A stretch of 64,000 nt of DNA. Source: Balanoglossus misakiensis. Taxonomy: Eukaryota; Hemichordata. The notes beneath the pieces are model-generated. The model did no database searches. It was not told where the DNA came from and saw only the letters and a list, made by a program, of their open reading frames with translations. The position numbers were made by a program, and so were the translations under genes. Location: NCBI GenBank assembly GCA_040954595.2, contig JBECUI020000028.1:248001-312000 (forward strand), read 5' to 3'. Position 1 is the first letter of the stretch, and every line of letters begins with the position of its first letter. Below, in pieces: positions 54,085 through 64,000 of the stretch.

Positions 54085-56784
54085 ATGAGTTTGACGGACC
54101 GAAAGAGTTTTTTGAAGGCAACCCGAAAGATTCGGAACCCGGAATCCAGTGGAACGGGCAGCGATCGCTATGATGTAGACTCCCCTGTTAGGAAGGGAAA
54201 GGCCAAGAAAAAGAAGGCAAAGAAACGCCTTTTGAGCGTCAGATTTGAGGAGACGGAGAAGCCTGGCGGGAAACGTAAGCGCAAGTCCAGTCGACCCGTT
54301 GTCGACTCGGACGATGAGACAGAAGCTCCACCCCGGAGTGATGAGGTGACTGCAGAAGCGGGCGAACCAGCCAGTACCCCGACAGAAGCTCCACCCAGGA
54401 GTGACGAGGTGACTTCAGAGGCTGACTTACAATCCAGTAAGCAGCAGAAGTCTGGCGGGAAACGTAAGCGCAAGTCCGATCGACCCGTTGTCGACTCGGA
54501 CGGTGAGACAGAAGCTCCACCCAGGAGTGATGAGGTGACTGCGAAGGCGGGCGAACCAGCCAGTACCCCGACAGAAACTCCACCCAGGAGTGATGAGGTG
54601 ACTGCGAAGGCTGGCGAACCAGCCAGTACCCCGACAGAAGTTCCACGCGGGAGCGATCAGACGACCCCAGAGGCGGGCGAACCGGCCAGTTCCCCGCCAG
54701 TGACCCCATGTACGACAGATGATAGTCACGAGACCTCCCCAGAAGTGCCATCTGCTGCTCAGATGAGTCCTCATCAGGCAGTCGCCTCGACTTCCACTGG
54801 GAAGGTGGGATCATCCAAGAAAGCAGTAAAGAAAAAGGTGCGCTACAGTCCACCTGAGTTTGAGCCCGAAAAGATTTTGGACGCCAAAACAGGCTTGTTC
54901 CGATATAGACGGCCTGATGATGACCTTGAGGAGGATGAGGGAAACGTGACGGACATTGATGAGGATGCGGCAGAGGACGATAACTTTTACGAGCTGTCAT
55001 TTCCTGGTACTCCATCTGAGGAGTCCGACTCCGAGAATGAAGCCGTAATAGAAGAGGCCATACGGCAGGCCTCCAAGGATGGGGACGAGTGGCGTCTTTC
55101 GCAGCATGAGGACACTGAGATATTTTCCGAACCCCTGTTCGAGAAAGAGCGTGGACCCACGTTTACTATGGCAACACATGCACGGGAGTTGGAATACTTC
55201 CTGAAATTTATATCACCGGACATGATATCTCTGGCGGTGAAGGAAACGAACAAATACGCGTCGTATCACCAGCATTACGTCGCAAAGAAAATCGACTCTG
55301 AGTGGCGAGCGACCAATTACAGAGAGATGCAAGCCTTCCTGGGCGTTGTCATCATCATGGGCATTGACCGCAAGCCTGCTGTGGGCGACTATTGGTCCAG
55401 CGACATTTTCCTGCATAATGTTGGCATTTCGTCAGTCATGACCCGTCAACGCTACCACAGGTTGATGCGGTATTTCCACTTGGCTGACCCCCAGAAGGAT
55501 CCAAGACGAGACCCTGACCCGAACAGACGGTCACGCCGTTGTCAGGACGACCCAATGTATAAAGTAAACCCATGGATGGAGCCCCTTGTAAACAGTTGCG
55601 TACACAGCTATCAGATGGGACAGGAAATCTCCATCGATGAAGGCATGGTGAAATTCAAAGGACGTTCGAAATTCAAACAGAGGCTTCCCCACAAGCCAGA
55701 CAGAGACGGCTTTAAGGTATGGCAGTTGGCGGACTCTGTCACATCCTATGTGGCAAACTTTGCTCCCTACCTGGGGGTGAAGTACCTTGACAGGAATGAC
55801 GGGAAAAAACAGGAGAGGGGAGTAGTGAAAAGAATAACGATTGAACTTGTTCAGCCGTTCTGCGGGTACAACCACATCCTCTTCTGTGACAGCCTCTTCA
55901 CAACTGTGTTAACTGCGAGAGAACTGATGGAGATGGGCATGTATATGGTTGGAAGCTTCAACCGACGTAACCGTCGGAGTATGCCGCCCATGCTTATTCC
56001 CCCCGGGAAAAAGAAGAAGCTTCCACTGGAGGTCGGTGAAATGAAGGCAGCCACCCGAGTCGATTGCCGAATCAACCTGACAGCTTATCAGGATAGCAAT
56101 GCACAGGTGTTGATCCTGAACAACGTTTATCCACCACTTGACACGGAGACAGTTGGCAGTGGTGAGGAAGAGAGAAATGTGCCCCTGAGTTTGTCGAAGT
56201 ACCGCGTCTTCATGGGAGGCGTTGACCGCGCTAACCAGAAGCGAAAATACTACCACTGTGGGCGAAAGAACAACCGCTGGTGGGTATACATGGCCTGGTA
56301 CCTGATGGATGTAGCATTGACGAATGCTTACGTATGTTTCAAAGACCTTAACCCCCAGACCAAGGTGAAGCACAAGTTCTTCAACCTACGTGTTGGGAAG
56401 CAACTCATTGGCGGATTCTCCAGTCGTGGTCAAGGCAACGTACGGGAAATAGAGCGCACAGTTACTGACAGCTCTTTCATTTTCCCTGGAAACATACCCC
56501 AACACGTCGAAAGTAGATTACCTGGACGGCAGAAAACCTGCAAGCTATGCAGTAGGGAAGGCAAGAGGACCCTTTCTGGACGGCGTTCGGAGACTGTCAT
56601 GGGATGTGCGCTCTGCCAAGTGCATTTGCATCAAGGCGAATGCTTCGCCTCGTTCCACCACCATATGATGCTACGAGGAAAGAAGAGCATCGGGACACAG
56701 TTTCCAGAAGGAGATGTGCGAGTTCGGCAGCCGAGACGGGACAAACCGCTCCGGCGAAGTTCCAGAAACACGGACCATTCCTAA
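54085..56784 (+). CDS. piggyBac transposase (PGBD-type)
   Basis: The product is 899 residues from the ATG at 54085; the frame is open further upstream, but the TATA box argues for this start. Residues about 1-350 are acidic and low-complexity, with four to five imperfect TEAPPRSDEVTAEAGEPAST repeats and basic KRKRKS stretches that could be nuclear localisation signals. The DDE_Tnp_1_7 core follows: MTRQRYHRLMRYFHL, EISIDEGMVKFKGR (Asp about 518), ILFCDSLFTT (Asp about 602) and MGGVDRANQ (Asp about 714), the three catalytic aspartates of the family. The C-terminus has a cysteine/histidine ring-type zinc finger, CKLC...CALCQVHLHQGEC, that binds the element's terminal DNA in relatives. Typical members are about 590-600 residues, the excess being the N-terminal repeats. 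No lesion is visible. Confidence 0.9.
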   Translation: MSLTDRKSFLKATRKIRNPESSGTGSDRYDVDSPVRKGKAKKKKAKKRLLSVRFEETEKPGGKRKRKSSRPVVDSDDETEAPPRSDEVTAEAGEPASTPTEAPPRSDEVTSEADLQSSKQQKSGGKRKRKSDRPVVDSDGETEAPPRSDEVTAKAGEPASTPTETPPRSDEVTAKAGEPASTPTEVPRGSDQTTPEAGEPASSPPVTPCTTDDSHETSPEVPSAAQMSPHQAVASTSTGKVGSSKKAVKKKVRYSPPEFEPEKILDAKTGLFRYRRPDDDLEEDEGNVTDIDEDAAEDDNFYELSFPGTPSEESDSENEAVIEEAIRQASKDGDEWRLSQHEDTEIFSEPLFEKERGPTFTMATHARELEYFLKFISPDMISLAVKETNKYASYHQHYVAKKIDSEWRATNYREMQAFLGVVIIMGIDRKPAVGDYWSSDIFLHNVGISSVMTRQRYHRLMRYFHLADPQKDPRRDPDPNRRSRRCQDDPMYKVNPWMEPLVNSCVHSYQMGQEISIDEGMVKFKGRSKFKQRLPHKPDRDGFKVWQLADSVTSYVANFAPYLGVKYLDRNDGKKQERGVVKRITIELVQPFCGYNHILFCDSLFTTVLTARELMEMGMYMVGSFNRRNRRSMPPMLIPPGKKKKLPLEVGEMKAATRVDCRINLTAYQDSNAQVLILNNVYPPLDTETVGSGEEERNVPLSLSKYRVFMGGVDRANQKRKYYHCGRKNNRWWVYMAWYLMDVALTNAYVCFKDLNPQTKVKHKFFNLRVGKQLIGGFSSRGQGNVREIERTVTDSSFIFPGNIPQHVESRLPGRQKTCKLCSREGKRTLSGRRSETVMGCALCQVHLHQGECFASFHHHMMLRGKKSIGTQFPEGDVRVRQPRRDKPLRRSSRNTDHS

Positions 56785-56829
56785 ATTATTCCCCTCCCGA
56801 GAGGGTGACACGGGCTTCCGGTGAACCAG

Positions 56830-57346
56830 CCCCATTTGTGCGGACTTTAGTCATTTTTTTCTGTGGACCCCCACTAAATTATGCCCTTGAGTAGGGCTAC
56901 GAGGTGACCGAGCCTCATTTACGGACAATGAAACACGGACTGTGAGAAACGGACAGGTTACTTGCGGACACTGAAACACGGATTGTGACATGGGCTCGTC
57001 TTGAACGAGCCCCGTTTGCGCGGACTTTAGTCATTTTTTTCTGTGGACCCCCACTAAATTATGCCCTTGAGTAGGGCTACGAGGTGACCGAGCCTCATTT
57101 ACGGACAATGAAACACGGACTGTGAGAAACGGACAGGTTACTTGCGAACACTGAAACACGGATTGTGAAATGGGCTCGTCTTGAACGAGCCCCGTTTGCG
57201 CGGACTTTAGTCATTTTTTTCTGTGGACCCCCACTAAATTATGCCCTTGAGTAGGGCTACGAGGTGACCGAGCCTCATTTACGGACAATGAAACACGGAC
57301 TGTGAGAAACGGACAGGTTACTTGCGAACACTGAAACACGGATTGT
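56830..57346. repeat. 180-bp tandem array near the piggyBac right end
   Basis: Three copies of a unit with GCGGACTTTAGTCATTTTTT, CTACGAGGTGACCGAGCCTC and GAAACACGGACTGTGAGAAA start about every 180 bases (TTATGCCCTTGAG at 56879, 57059 and 57239). The copies are nearly identical. The array lies directly behind the transposase stop, inside the element. Confidence 0.9.
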
Positions 57347-57388
57347 GTGATGTTACTGTAACGGTGCACGAATCACTCTTTTTTGGGA

Positions 57389-57394
57389 AATAAA
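57389..57394 (+). terminator. Polyadenylation signal AATAAA, piggyBac transposase
   Basis: AATAAA follows the 180-bp array, 605 bases after the transposase stop. No nearer consensus signal is obvious, so the array would lie in the 3' untranslated region. Confidence 0.5.
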
Positions 57395-58187
57395 GTGCTA
57401 TTTATGAGGCAACCTGTGGTGGTGTTAATCCCTCTAATATGACGCACAGTAACGGGGGTCTTGTGTAAATAGTCGTCCGGTTCGACACTCGCCCCCGGCC
57501 GAAATGGTGCAATGGAGCCTGCAGAACTTGCGGGTTACCTGTGACCGTGTCGGTACAACCCTGTACCGTAAAAAACTATAGCGTATTAACACCGTAATGA
57601 ACGTCTGTCTACCGTGCGTAACTAACCAACGTGTCGTTATCACAACGTCCGTGTGTGTCTTGTGTGCGAGAATGAGTCGTTGTCAGGCGGCTGTAGAGCG
57701 GAACACTGTGCGCCAGTGTCCAGTCGTTCGCATTACGTGTCGAACTAACTCGTACCCTACGGGAAAGTGGCAGGGGAAGGGGTGCCCGAACACCCCTGGC
57801 GGTACACCCTGGGTACCCTACTAATAACTGATGGTGTCGTTGTTGTGACGTGATGTAGCGTGTACTAACACACTAACTTTACTTTCGTAAAAGTAAGCCT
57901 CGAAACGACGTTTACAGACGCTCCCCTCCCAGGGGAACGAACCCGATGACCCCACAACTTTTACCCGGTTAATTGTTGTTTGAGGTCCCGTCGACACGGG
58001 ACGGTGCCAAACTTGAAGTCTAGCACGTTCAAAAGCAGCTAAAATGACCCTCCAAAAACCCGATTTTCAGGCAAAAAGCCTGGTAATCCAGCGGGTGTAG
58101 AATGCCGGATTCTACATACACCGAAAAGGAGGCGGTCTCGTAACGACTCGGCAGCCCAACGGGTTTTGACCCCCGGTAGCAAGAGGG
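57395..58187. other. Right terminal region of piggyBac, non-coding
   Basis: GC-rich sequence without domain-bearing frames runs from the AATAAA to the terminal GGG beside TTAA. It presumably contains the right-end transposase binding sites. Confidence 0.6.
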
Positions 58188-58191
58188 TTAA

Positions 58192-61100
58192 TTGTTCACT
58201 TAATAAGAGGCTGGATAAGAGATCTCGGGCGGTATCTGTGGATAAATCCGTCCCGACCTTACGTAAAATGCTGCAGCAGTTCTCCCTGGTTGACATTTGG
58301 AGAGAACGCAACCCGTCACTGCAACAGTTTACATGGAGACGCTTGCATCCCAACCCGACCTATAGTAGAATTGACTATATTTTTGTATCTAAGAGCATTC
58401 TAAAAAACACAAAAAGAGTTGACATCAGACCTGCATTGAAAACAGACCACATGGCTGTTTATTTAGAAATTATGTATAGGAAGTCTGACAGGGGTCCTGG
58501 CACCTGGAAATTTAACAAGCACCTCCTTAAAAAGGAGGATTACGTTATAAGTGTCCGTAATCTCCTGACACGGTGTAAAATTAAGTATGTGAATGTAGAA
58601 GCCAATGTTAGATGGGATTTGATAAAGAAAGATGTGAAGGAGTACACGATTGAGTATTGTCATAATGTAACGAAGAATTCTAACACCCTCATTCCGGAGT
58701 TGGAGAAGCATTTGCGTACTGCTGAACAAAACATGCTCCATGAGCCGTCTGATTCCAACATTGAGGCTTATGGTTTAATTAAACAGCGTTTTGAAGATCT
58801 TTTCACCCTCCGTGCCGAAGGTGCGCAGATACGCTCCAAGGCACGCTGGGTCGAAAAGGGTGAAAAAAGTACAAAGTTCTTTTTGGGTTTAGAGAAGACA
58901 AATGCCTCCAAAAAGGAGATGAATGTTCTCCGTACAGCGCAGGGTACCTATGTAACTGATACGGAGCACATTCTTGAGGAACAGAAGAACTTTTATCAAA
59001 ATCTGTATAAAGATAAGCCGAGAGATAGTTGCCTTGACGATTTTCTAGGAGATGCAGCTGTTTCACAGCTATCCCAGAATCAATCAGACATTTGTGAGGG
59101 TGAGCTCACAGAAAGAGAATGCTTTAAAGCACTGTGTATGATTGCTCCCAACAAATCTCCTGGATGCGACGGGTTAACTGGTGAATTTTATCGTTTTTTC
59201 TGGAATGATATTTGCGATTATGTATTGTCATCTTTAAATAGTAGTTACAGGTGTGGTTCGCTATCTTTATCTCAGAGACGAAGTTTACTTACACTCCTGT
59301 TTAAGAAAGGCTCCGAGGACGATTTAAACAACTGGCGTCCAGTGTCTCTTCTAAATACAGATTATAAAATTGCTACTAAAGCCTTAGCTAATCGGTTACA
59401 GATCGTTCTTCCGTCATTGATCCATAGAGATCAAACCGGGTATATGAAGGGGCGTTTCATAGGTGAAAATGTTAGACTTATCGCTGACATCTTTCATTAC
59501 TCAAAGAAGCACAATGTTGGGGGAGTTGCCATGTTCCTTGATTATGAAAAAGCCTTCGATAGCGTTAACTGGGACTATCTAGATGAAACTTTACGACGTA
59601 TGAATTTTGGTCATTCCTTTCGTCAATGGGTAAAAACTTTCTACACGAACATTCAGAGCTGTATTTTATACAAGGGTTGGTCTTCAAGTTACTTCAGGTT
59701 AGAAAGAGGTGTCCGTCAGGGATGTCCCCTCTCTGCACTTTTATTTGTAATAGCAATTGAGTTTTTAGCTTGTAAGATCAGACACGATAAAACTATCAAA
59801 GGGTTTCGTCTGCCTGCTGGTAATGGTCATGCCAAAGAAGCAAAGATATCTTTACTTGCAGATGATACAACAGTATTCGTTGCAGATTTGTCTTCTGTTG
59901 TGTCTGTTCTCAAAGTAATGGAGAAGTTTCAAGGATACAGTGGGCTAAGGTTAAATAAAAAGAAAACGCAGGCTTTTAAACTTGGTAATTTAAGAAAATG
60001 TAACGATAAAGTGGGTGATATAAGTTGGACTGACAATCCTGTAAAAACTCTTGGAGTATATTTTGGGTATGATGATGCTCTGTGTAAGCAGTTAAACTGG
60101 GATGATAAGTTAAAATCATTAGGTAAAGTTTTGGAAATGTGGGGAAGACGGCAACTCACGATTTATGGCCGTGTTCTCATTACCAAGTCTCTTGCTGTTT
60201 CAAAAATTATGTATTTATCATCAGTAATTGGTATTCCCAATGATATTCTCTGTAAAGTACAACGTCTCGTTGACAGTTTTGTAAAACGTAAAAGGAGAAT
60301 TTCGAACAAAATTCTTGAAAGTGGCTAAAAGCTAGGAGGAGTTAATCATATTAATGTGAAATGCCAAGTGGAAGCAATGATGGCTCTTTGGGTTAAAAGA
60401 ATAATAATGTGTAAAGACGAGACATGGGCTGTCTTGCCCTGGTCATATTTGCTTTTAGATAATACCACAAATTTATTGCATCAACACTCAATTTGGCAAA
60501 GGGTTCCTGATTTTCTTTTATCTGTACTCCCAGAATTTTTTGTAAATGTACTGAATGCCTGGTATGCGGTGAAACACAATGCTTCCCGTGCAGGGAACCG
60601 TACCCTTGTCTGGTCCTCCAAATTCAGGTGTTTTTATGCAGCTCACTCTGAAAGTGATGACTATGATGTCACACTTGGCGTCTCTAAATCTCCGGTCCAC
60701 AAATTAACTTGTAAGGTGTTGTATACTCATCTCATTCAGAGGCACTCAGTACAGGCTAGCGATAAACTCTCAAAATGGTTTTCTAAGTTAAATATCACCC
60801 CTGTAGAGCCAGAGAGCGACTGTTACAAAATCTGGCTGAGTATGTACAAGTTGACTAAAGAGACCAAGTTAAGAGAGTTTCAGTGGAAACTTCTACAACG
60901 CTTATTACCATGTAACAAGTATTTATACTTGTGGAAGTTAAATGAGTCAATGTTCTGTCCTCTTTGTCACCAGATTGACTCTCTGGAACACAGATTTATT
61001 TATTGTCAAATAGCTGTGAGATGCTGGAAAAAGCTGAAATACGTCATCTCTAAATGTTTTGAGTGTAGAGAAATAACACCATCAGACATTATTTTTACAA

Positions 61101-61321
61101 AAGTTGGCGAGAATGTCAAACCCAAAGAAAAACGTTATGTTTTTCAGCTTTTAATTCTTCTTGGGAAATGGAGCATCCATAAGTACTGGGTGACTAATGA
61201 AAACACACCGATTGAAGTTTTAATCAAAAATGAGTTTATGTTAAGGTATAAGATTGAAAAACAACTGGATGCGAAAGCTGTTGTGCTAGAAACTTTTCAG
61301 AAAATTACGAGTTTACTGTAA
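58192..61321 (+). pseudogene. LINE ORF2, 3' part: endonuclease end, reverse transcriptase, CCHC tail
   Basis: It continues the ORF2 frame after the piggyBac insertion. The endonuclease ends with SRIDYIFVS and KTDHMAVYLE (catalytic Asp-His). The reverse transcriptase has NKSPGCDGLTGEFYRFFW, NWRPVSLLN, FLDYEKAFDSVNW (first Asp), GVRQGCPLSALLF and LLADDTTVFV (Asp pair, about 59853-59882). A C-terminal CPLCHQIDSLEHRFIYC motif lies at about 60958. Block spelling is closest to the L1/Tx1 group. A TAA at 60326-60328 interrupts the frame, which continues in phase to 61321. Without the insertion, ORF2 would span about 1190 codons, a normal length. Confidence 0.85.
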
Positions 61322-61444
61322 TTTTTAACCTCTTCAGGCCCGTGCAACAATACTGTCTTTTCTATATTTATATAAACATGTAATTGAGGTGAAGGTTTAA
61401 ATAAAAGATAAAAAAAAAAAAAAAAAAAAAGTTGCAGGTTTTTT

Positions 61445-63221
61445 GCTACAATTGTTTTTCTGAAAAACTACTTAAAAATCTTCTCCTCCAGAACCAGCGA
61501 TTGCCGAGTCACGGGATTCGGGGTATGTGGTCACCTAACCTATGTCTATATAGTATGCGAAGCGCACTGTGATTGGTCTATCGTTATGGCGGCCATATTG
61601 GATTTTCGGAAAACCATTGAAAAATGAAAATTCCGTTTTGTAGCCAAAATGATGACAGCATGGAAAATCTTTTTGTGGATATGAGTCATCATATGACCGG
61701 AACTTGTCACAATTATTATTATTATTATTTTTTTTTTTTTTTTTTTTGGGGGGGGGGTCCAATTTTCCCATGACCTTTGACCCAGTTTTAAAACAACTAA
61801 TTATATATGCATATGCCTTGTACCTCCTCTTGCAACAGCACCACAGTCATGAAATTTGTGGACATGGGTACCACTGCTACCAGGACATGACACAAATATT
61901 TTGGGAATTTTAGCAATGACCTTTGACCTATTTCTGAAACATCATTTTTCTGCATATCTTATTCCAGGCTAACCAATAGGGCTAGAGGTCGTGTGTTTGT
62001 TGGACATGGTCCACTATGGGGTCAACATTTTATGCCCAAATTTTGGGTGACCTTGGGTGACCTTTGATCTAATTTCCCATATCTCAGCAGCCGCAGCAGT
62101 TAGAGCCCTGGCTTTTGGGGGGATTGAGCACAATGGAGTCTTACACAAGACTTCATTAATTATGTGCATACCTAATTCTAGGCGAACCAATAGGGCTACG
62201 GGTCTGGTTTTTGTTGGACGCAGACTAGTATGAGGTCCAATATTTTTGCGCAAATATGGGGTGACCTCAGGTGACTTTTGACTTACTTTCCCCATTCTCG
62301 CCCCACCAGACTACGGATTTCTTTCGTTTCACTATCGAAATCACGTACTCTGGTTAAAATGGAGTACCGCGCTGGTATTTGAACATATTGGTAATGCATA
62401 TTCATGAGATGACATCATTATAATCTGGCCAATCAAAGCCCGTCTCTCGAGGAGAGCTGGGACAATAGCACTTCCACACTGGAAGCCGCCATGTTGTTTA
62501 GAATGAGATGTAATGAGATGCGTGAATGGGATGTAACAAGCAATCTGATTGGTTGTTGGGTGTACTATGAAAGCGCCTAGACCAAATACTGAATACATGG
62601 CCGTATTATACCACGTCCTTTTTGGGGGGAGCAGAGCGCTGCCGTAAAAGGGCCGTGGTTTGCGACGATGACTTTCCCATATCTTGGTATCCACAGCAGA
62701 TACAGCCTTGGCATTTGCTGGTTACCATGGGAACCGCTTGTGCCCCGCCAACGCTGCTTGCAGCTTTAATTTAATCTGTACTTGTTATGTATGACATTTT
62801 TCTCACCCAAAAAATGTTTATTCAAGCCGAAAATTTCAAAATTATATCTTTTTATCTTTTTATCATCGAAGTATGTTTCTCGATGATAAAATATGTATTA
62901 AACAATTTCTGATGTGCAAAAACTGTGATTTGGTGCCAAAAATATCATACATAACATGTCGAAAGAGTTTGATCAAATATATTCATATTTTTACAGAGTT
63001 ATAAAAACTTATTTTCATACTCGTACTGCAGATGCCAAACCGCGATGGTCGCCCGAAAATGCTTAACTACATGTACTTTCAGTCTCTCGAAACCAAAACC
63101 GAATCCAAGTCTTACTTCAGTACCGTCATGTGTATAAGTGCGCCCTCTTTGACGGAATTGGGGTTAGGAATAGCATATCATAATGACATGTCGGCATAGT
63201 ATAAAGCCAAACGCGCACCGT
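61445..63221. other. Loop region between LINE and right arm: dispersed repeats
   Basis: It contains a T-run followed by a G-run (about 61730-61757). Repeated blocks of the family also found at 118-312 follow (AACCAATAGGGCTA at about 61973 and 62189, GGTATCCACAGCAGATACAG at about 62682). No supported coding sequence. If the flanking arms belong to one element, this was part of its loop before the LINE landed. Confidence 0.5.
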
Positions 63222-63748
63222 ATGTTGAATGGGCATAGTATCATGGTGAATGAGCGACGCATAATGATGTATGCACAGCGTATAATGATGCACAAGCAGC
63301 GTATAATGATGTATAAGCGTCGTATAATGATGCATAAGCGTCGTATAATTCTGTATGGGCAGCGTATAATGATGTATCCACAGCGTATAATGATGCACAA
63401 GCAGCGTATAATGATGTATGCACATCGTATAATGATATATGCACATTGTATAATGATGTATACACATTGTATAAAGATGTATGAGCGTCGTATAATGATG
63501 TATGCACATTGTATAATGATGTATGCATATCGTATAATGATGTATGCACATTGTATAATGATGTATGCACATTGTATAATGATGTATGCACATTGTATTA
63601 TGATGTACGAGTGTCGTATAATGATGTACGAGCAGGGTATAATGATGTATGAGCGTCGTATAATGATGTATGGGCAGCGTATAATGATGTATGCAGAGCA
63701 TATAATGGTAACAATGGACTTAAGACAGCTGTGGCTTTCCATATGCGC
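63222..63748 (-). repeat. Right inverted arm: 21-bp minisatellite
   Basis: About 22 units of 21 bp are the inverse of those at 49797-50298, ending outward in CTGTGGCTTTCCATATGCGC. Unit order differs from the left arm, with runs of the CACATTGTATAATGATGTATG type, so the arms have expanded or rearranged separately. Long frames on both strands come from the repeat period. Confidence 0.9.
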
Positions 63749-64000
63749 AAGTGGATTGACCGACGCGTGGTACGGTAGCCGGTCATGCATGCAGGATGAC
63801 TTTTTTTCATGCTGCCGGCTGCGCCTCCAATCACAATTGCTTGAGGTCAAAGTCGTCATCAAGACGGTCCTGCCTCGCAGGACAAATGCAAGTAAGAATC
63901 AATACACGCTGATTTCAGATCATAGTGAGGTGAATACAGCTTCTTTGTGTGAGATTGCGTTGTAGGGCTTACTTTACAGAGCATTGTCCGAAGTTTCGCG
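63749..64000. other. Window end, no supported feature
   Basis: Unique-looking sequence outside the right arm. No gene is visible. Confidence 0.4.

Larger units (their letters stand above)
52384..58187 (+). mobile_element. piggyBac-family transposon, 5.8 kb, TTAA flanks
   Basis: TTAA borders both sides (52380-52383 and 58188-58191). The element begins CCCTAACGCTGTCGAG and ends with the inverse of CCCTCTTGCTACCGGG. The terminal repeats are thus imperfect but keep the CCCT tips characteristic of the family. Inside are a 139-bp tandem array near the left end, a transposase gene, and a 180-bp array near the right end. Its sequence is more GC-rich than the surrounding LINE and flanks. Insertion inside ORF2 shows it arrived after the LINE. 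Confidence 0.9.
50433..61430 (+). mobile_element. Tx1/L1-like LINE, split by a piggyBac element
   Basis: It is a non-LTR retrotransposon of about 5.19 kb after subtraction of the 5.8-kb insertion. It ends in an A-tail (61411-61430) and is flanked by a 14-bp duplication GTTGCAGGTTTTTT (50400-50413 and 61431-61444). A 25-base T run lies at the left junction. ORF1 (50661-51947) overlaps ORF2 (from 51944) by ATGA. ORF2 encodes an APE-type endonuclease, a reverse transcriptase and a C-terminal CCHC motif, an arrangement typical of the L1/Tx1 group. The sharp duplication and full-length 5' region point to a recent insertion. ORF2 carries one stop at 60326 in addition to the insertion. Confidence 0.85.

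Noticed and set aside
54239-55015. 258-codon minus-strand frame
   Set aside because: Antisense shadow of the repetitive N-terminal part of the piggyBac transposase.
63164-63965. Long open frames (up to 260 codons) in the right minisatellite arm, and similar ones at 49762-50335
   Set aside because: They are produced by a stop-free 21-bp repeat in several frames on both strands. There is no domain and no start or splice context.

Overview
The window looks like a nuclear genome segment from an invertebrate animal. Its few genes are split by GT-AG introns, and it carries calcium-binding EGF-type exons, animal transposon families, many hairpin (MITE-like) repeats and long microsatellites. The mix of families and one deuterostome-style histone 3'-end signal make a marine invertebrate such as a hemichordate, amphioxus or echinoderm relative plausible, but I cannot name the species. 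There are no bacterial genes, operons or CRISPR arrays.

Layout. 1-21 kb is mostly non-coding. It holds hairpin repeats, a decayed LINE (6.9-8.0 kb), a TTAA-flanked inverted-repeat element (10.6-11.4 kb) and scattered minus-strand exons of an EGF-domain gene (9.0, 12.5, 13.1 and 15.3 kb). At 21.3 kb lies a palindromic satellite. 23.0-28.4 kb holds two intact converging genes: a SAM-like/HECT E3 ligase protein (+) and a DDE integrase-like protein (-), possibly two parts of one mobile element. The integrase intron contains an inverted, decayed copy of part of the integrase itself. 31.4-37.6 kb is a multi-exon, lesion-bearing gene of a transposase-like family with a SAP-like motif. 40.5-48.7 kb is a second decayed transposase-like gene. 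One of its introns is occupied by a complete 4.54-kb DNA transposon (41570-46109) with 32-bp terminal inverted repeats, a 4-bp ATTT target duplication and its own three-exon DUF7869-like gene. Forty-one bases after the outer gene's stop codon is a histone-type stem-loop 3'-end signal.

49.8-63.7 kb is a set of nested insertions. Two 0.5-kb inverted arms made of a 21-bp minisatellite enclose about 13 kb, like a foldback element. In the loop sits a Tx1/L1-like LINE (50.4-61.4 kb) with a 14-bp target duplication. Its ORF2 is split inside the endonuclease GDFN motif by a 5.8-kb piggyBac element (52384-58187) flanked by TTAA. The piggyBac transposase gene is open and keeps its three aspartates.

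The window is therefore mainly a record of successive transposon insertions. The intact coding genes are the HECT protein, the integrase, LINE ORF1 and the piggyBac transposase. Family names are from memory of protein families and were not checked by database search.
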